Source: Hamiltosporidium tvaerminnensis (Eukaryota; Microsporidia; Dubosqiidae). Taken from it: a DNA stretch of 64,000 nucleotides. The notes below the pieces were generated by a model. That model made no database searches and was not told the DNA's origin. It saw only the letters and a list, made by a program, of their open reading frames with translations. A program made the position numbers and the translations under genes. The DNA is taken from contig CM061253.1 of NCBI GenBank assembly GCA_022605425.2, forward strand, positions 62,001 to 126,000. Reading direction: 5' to 3'. Of this stretch, positions 59,845-64,000 are shown piece by piece. The first letter of the stretch is position 1; every line of letters starts with the position of its first letter.

Positions 59845-60545
59845 ATTGGTGAGTGTTATATTGTTTTTAGGGCATCAACTCACTCTAAGTTTAATATAAA
59901 TAACTGCCATCCCAACACTCTATCGATACCTCTTAAAATACCTACGTCTCAAAGAATTTCATCTAAAAGATGTTTAGAACCTAAAAAATGGAGAGGCAGT
60001 TGCCTAGGGTTCGACAATATCTATATGGTGTATGATTGAGGTCGAAACCTAAAGGAGCATCCCACGGAATATGTAGCCTTCCCACTTACTCTATACTTTC
60101 CGAGCCTAATAAGCTTTCGTTTAAGATATATCTCGGCGACTTATATGGGTTCCAACTAGTACAGTCAATGTCATATTAACAGGTATAGCCTGCTACTTAG
60201 CTCTCCCGGCTTTAAATGGTTTTAATTTTTATATTTCCCAGGCGCTAAGTCTTCTAACCCAGTAAGCAAGGCTAGATTTTCATGCTTTTACATATAAATT
60301 ACCTACGAATTAGTCGAATTCTTCAACCCAATACATAAACTACAAAATAAATTTGTAAAAGAAGTTTCGTCATTTCATAGACTTTCTCCTCCTCATACAA
60401 ACTTTCATGGAACCACCATATTTGCAATGTTTTTTTATCCCAGCCAAAATCTAAACAATGAGCTTCATATATCAATCTCGCATATTCATTGCCAAAAAGA
60501 TAGTTTTTTATGCGGTTATCTTCTTTTCACTAAAGAATAGAAAAT
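59845..60545 (+). repeat. Dispersed 650-bp non-coding repeat, forward copy
   Basis: Family words in order: AACTGCCATCCCAACACTC, ATACCTACGTCTCAAAG, CCCACTTACTCTATACTTTC, TATAGCCTGCTACTTAGC, CTCCCGGCTTTAAATGG, CATTGCCAAAAAGATAG and ATGCGGTTATCTTCTTTTCA. It has no conserved frame. Confidence 0.8.
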
Positions 60546-60941
60546 AAATATTCATTAATTTAAAATTATATTTCTGACTCATTTAAGGAGAAGAAAAAAA
60601 ATATATTAGTGCTTAGCAAGATAGAGAAAGATGATAAAATAACTCAATATTGGAAAATTCTAAAAAATAAAATATTAAGAAAATATTATAAAATCAGCAC
60701 TTGACTTATGATAAACTATAAAAATAATATTCCAATAAACTTCGATAGATATTTAGAAATTTTACCTTTTAAAGGAATTATTCTAATGATATCGAATTTA
60801 AAAGCAAATTATTGCTTATCTTTTACTTTTTTAGAAAAAAACCCCGAAAATAAATTTAATAGATTTTTTATGAAAATACCCGTAATATCCATAAAAAAAG
60901 AAAAAGATTTATAAATTTTTTTCGCCTTAAAATTTTAAATA

Positions 60942-61474
60942 TCATAAGCTAAACCGTTTCTCTAATATAACCTGTATAAATATATTTAGCAAAAAAGAAT
61001 TTGCTAATATAATGAAAATCTAAATGCCTAGAGCAAGATATGCAATACATTTACTTCCTTTCATATATTTATAAAATATAAAAAGAACTACCAAATAGTA
61101 AAGCGAAAAAATTGGCGTAAAAATATAACTATTAGAAGAGGTTGCTGATAAAAACATAAAAAATGTATTTTGAAAAAAAAGAAACAAAATATATATAAAT
61201 TTTAGCTTGAAACCAAATAAATTTTTTGGTTTCCAGATATAGTTTCGCGATTTGAATTATGAAGATTATTTTCTAGATTTAAGTTTTGGTTAAAAGATTT
61301 TTGGCTCAACGTTTGTTGGTTAGGAGAAGGATGAACAAATATATCATTGTTTATAACAATCTCGTGGGTGTGAGCAGAGCCATTTGAGCTTGTGCTTGGG
61401 GCTGTGATTGCCTCTGTTTCTATTCTAAAGCTTCTATTCGGAACTAAATTTTTGAAAATTATATTTTTATCCAT
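60942..61474 (-). pseudogene. Three-helix membrane protein gene, frameshifted
   Basis: From ATG 61474 a polar N-terminal half of 90 residues (NRSFRIETEA, SQKSFNQNLNLENNL) resembles the copy at 26914. The frame stops at 61202, while the family's hydrophobic half continues in another frame (FIYILFLFFQNTFFMF, LFIFYKYMKGSK) down to a TGA at 60942. A single-base loss near 61205 explains the shift, and one more in-frame TAG interrupts the third helix. It is a decayed gene, related to the intact one at 50693-51181. Confidence 0.75.
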
Positions 61475-62340
61475 AAAACCTATTTTTTTTTCTAAATATA
61501 TACTTCTCTGTCAAAAAATCAATGTTTAATTTACTTAATAAGGCTAAATATTTTTTTTATAACAATGTCATTTACAATTTCTTCGATTGCTCGTTTTTGA
61601 TCAAAATGTGTGATTAAACATTGCATAATCATTTAAAAATTATTTTCAACGGCTTCTAATACGATGCATTATTTTAAAAAATATAAAAATTGGTCTATAA
61701 ACTATTTCCGAACAGAATAAACCTCTTTATCTAGTAGATCTTCCTTTATCTCTAATCCATTTCTATCTAAATATCAAAGAAATACAATATTCTAAGTGAA
61801 TTTTTTTGTTTAATATCTCGCGAATAGAAAAAAGCCTATGTATCTCACAACATCCAAAAACATTATTAAAGAATATTTTAACAATAAAAATGCGTGTAAA
61901 TGTAAGAATACGAAATAAATTATATTTAAAAAAACTTTATTACGCCTTTAAACAGGTTTTTTGAACGCCCTAAAGTTTTTTTATCTCAACTACTTAAATT
62001 TTATAATTGATATCAAGGATAATCTCGAATTTTTGTGAAAAGAGTCAGAAAAGTTACCTAGCTCCTTATTTCCACACTGATATTTCAATTATAGCAACCA
62101 TAAATTTTTCTTTGTTCCATATAAAATGCTTGGCTGTTATACAGCGATTTAATTTTGTTTGATGCATTATTTTCGTTTGGCATGGCCTACGTGTTTCGAA
62201 TTTTGTTTAATTTGCACTTCCGAGCTAATCTCTAAGCGCTATATGTATTTTTTAAGCATTGCAATCTTGAAAAGGTTACAAAAGCCTACTGTATATAGGT
62301 TACATTTGAATATTTTTGAGTTTAGGTATCATGGTTTTGG

Positions 62341-62575
62341 TTCCCCGACATTCCGGGTACAGAATTGGTTTGGAGTATTCTTTGCCTGTTCTAAGAGGCG
62401 ATAAAAAGGTCTGTACTTCTGGCTGTAGGTTGGGAATAGGGCTAACAATCTATCTTCTAAACCCGCCATGTTACGAAACCAAAATAAACGAACTCACCGG
62501 AAAGAGAGCAGTGAGCGGCATTACTGAGTGATACCAAGACTCTTACGGGGATGTAGTGTCGAGAATGAATACTTT
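62341..62575 (+). mobile_element. Short non-autonomous retroelement of RTE type, copy 3
   Basis: A perfect 10-bp direct repeat, ATGGTTTTGG, flanks it (62331-62340 and 62576-62585). Internal order: TTCCGGGTACAGAATTGG, TAAGAGGCGATAAAAAGG, GGGCTAACAATC, GTTACGAAACC, CGGCATTACTGAGTGATACC, then GATGTAGTGTCGAGAATGAA. The matching site in block C copy 1 (around 27830-27870) lacks it, which gives an empty site and shows insertion after the duplication. Confidence 0.88.
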
Positions 62576-64000
62576 ATGGTTTTGGATTGACTGTTATAAA
62601 AACCAGATAGATAGAAGAAAAAAATAGATACAAGTATCTTTTTACATATCTATTTTACATTATATGTAAAAATCACATTATTTAGATAATCGATATATCG
62701 TTTTGCAGATACAGTATACTTCTGTATATTTTTCTTTTAATGGTATGGTTTATAGACGCGACCTAGGCTTGGGCTTTCAAATGGAAATCACTTCCTAAAT
62801 TATTTACTAGTTGGGTGCAAAACGTCCCAAAAACTCCATTACATACATTCAGTCGTAGGCAAATTGGTTCATATTCAAAATGTTAAGGCGAAAAACGGCT
62901 AATTATAGTGAATATTTCATGGACTGCAAAGTCGTTTTAGTTATTTTAAAGATGCATATATAGGTTGTGTGTATGCTAATTACATGAAATACTTACAATC
63001 TTGTTGTTTTGATCAGTAAAAATCCAATTATTTATACATACTAATCATACTTTGGGGATGTTTTAAAGTGAAATAGCTGATTTATTTTTCTTAAAAACAT
63101 ATTTATGACTTATGTTGTAGCATATCACTTTATGCCTGTCAAATGAAAGCTATAGTATTCTGGCCTAATTCAGGCCATTACTTAATTACTTAAAAATATC
63201 AAAATCGTGAAAAGTTTAAATATTAAGCTTACTTTAAGTCGGGTAAAACAAGAAAGATATTCTCGTATAAATTAAACTGTAACAAGAAAGATCATCTCCG
63301 AAGAAATCAAGTATTTTTTTTATTTTGCTCAAGCGATTTCTCTTATCTTTTTTGAGTACGATTGGATATCAAGGGTTTGAAAAACATGTACAAAAATTCT
63401 TTTTAGAATTTACGATCCTTAGCATTAAATGTTACTATAAATTTATTTATACAACTGAAATGAAAATTTATACAAAAATAGTTCGTAAAATAACAAGTAA
63501 ATTTTTACACTTATATTTTACTTGCAGCTTGTGGGTGATTGGTTAAAAGCTTTTTTACTTACTTAAAAAATATTATCACTACATGATCAAAGACCGAAAA
63601 ACGATTTTATATCGAATGTGTAATTTTATTCCGCATTATTTCTATGTGATAATATTTTTGATTGTATAGTAAAAAGAATGCTAAGTAGAGTGGGATAGGG
63701 AATTGAACCAAAATACATAAGACCCAATGGTATGACCTTACCAGAATATTGCAGAATAGTTTTTCAATCAAAATGAAAAGGTAATACAAAAAACCAATAA
63801 ACACGCGGATACGTAATGGCGTCGATATTATATAATGACTTTCTATGATTTTTTGGCGGACAAAATTAGCTAGCATTTAAAGTAAATATTAAAAATTATA
63901 CCTACAAATATTCTTTATATTTTATTTAAATTGGAGAACAATAGATAAAATTGTTTCACTACTATTTATCTTAAAATATAATTTATTAGGCAGTAAAAAG

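Larger units (their letters stand above)
60630..64000 (+). repeat. Segmental duplication block C, copy 2
   Basis: Partner of 26060-29270, carrying a broken copy of the same membrane-protein gene and an extra 235-bp retroelement at 62341-62575. Similarity is still present at the last bases of the window, so the block continues outside. Beyond these nothing coding was recognised. Confidence 0.8.

Noticed and set aside
60708-60914. 68-codon open frame in block C copy 2
   Set aside because: The corresponding stretch of copy 1 near 26146 is neither open nor similar at protein level, so coding is unsupported.
1-64000. tRNA genes, rRNA genes, CRISPR arrays, bacterial-type operons
   Set aside because: No cloverleaf with a convincing T-arm, no rRNA core sequence and no regular spacer array was recognised; the gene content is eukaryotic.

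Overview
The window looks like a repeat-rich, AT-rich nuclear contig from a microsporidian. Coding density is very low, no spliceosomal introns are visible, and the few genes are compact and uninterrupted. The best taxonomic guess is Hamiltosporidium or a close relative. This is inference from memory: low-complexity coding insertions of the EQQGVN / EQHPVN type, irregular leucine-rich-repeat (LRR) proteins and R2-like retroelements fit that genus, but I could not search a database.

Probable host genes are few: a left-edge partial hypothetical protein (1-1276, -); a neuropathy-target-esterase-type patatin phospholipase (13390-17327, +) split by one frameshift at a G-run; a fragment matching the C-terminal ubiquitin-fold domain of the E1 enzyme UBA1 (33859-34332, +); a 765-residue LRR-like protein (35260-37557, -); and two small membrane or secreted proteins (45350-45658 and 50693-51181, +). 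Each of the last three has one or more decayed relatives elsewhere in the window.

Most of the rest is mobile DNA. (1) An R2-superfamily non-LTR retrotransposon is present in about nine copies of different ages. Two are full length and nearly intact (9379-13158 + and 18458-22238 -), one is a recent 5'-truncated copy (6520-7091 -), and the others are relics. Perfect 13-14 bp target-site duplications (TSDs) flank two copies. (2) A decayed RTE/BovB-like LINE lies at about 30745-33830. (3) A non-autonomous family of about 230 bp carries both ends of that LINE; its three copies all have target-site duplications. (4) A second SINE-like family of about 127 bp has two copies, also with duplications. 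(5) A non-coding repeat of about 650 bp, less AT-rich than its surroundings, has seven full or partial copies.

Three blocks appear twice in direct orientation: A, about 22.25-25.1 kb with 44.7-47.6 kb; B, about 35.23-38.1 kb with 55.07-58.0 kb; and C, about 26.06-29.3 kb with 60.63 kb to the window end. In A and B one copy keeps an open gene and the other is a pseudogene; in C both gene copies are broken. The blocks also provide empty sites that order the retroelement insertions in time. The most unusual signal is the heptamer GGGTGTT/AACACCC, which has spread in alternating orientation through the phospholipase coding sequence and continues past its stop codon.
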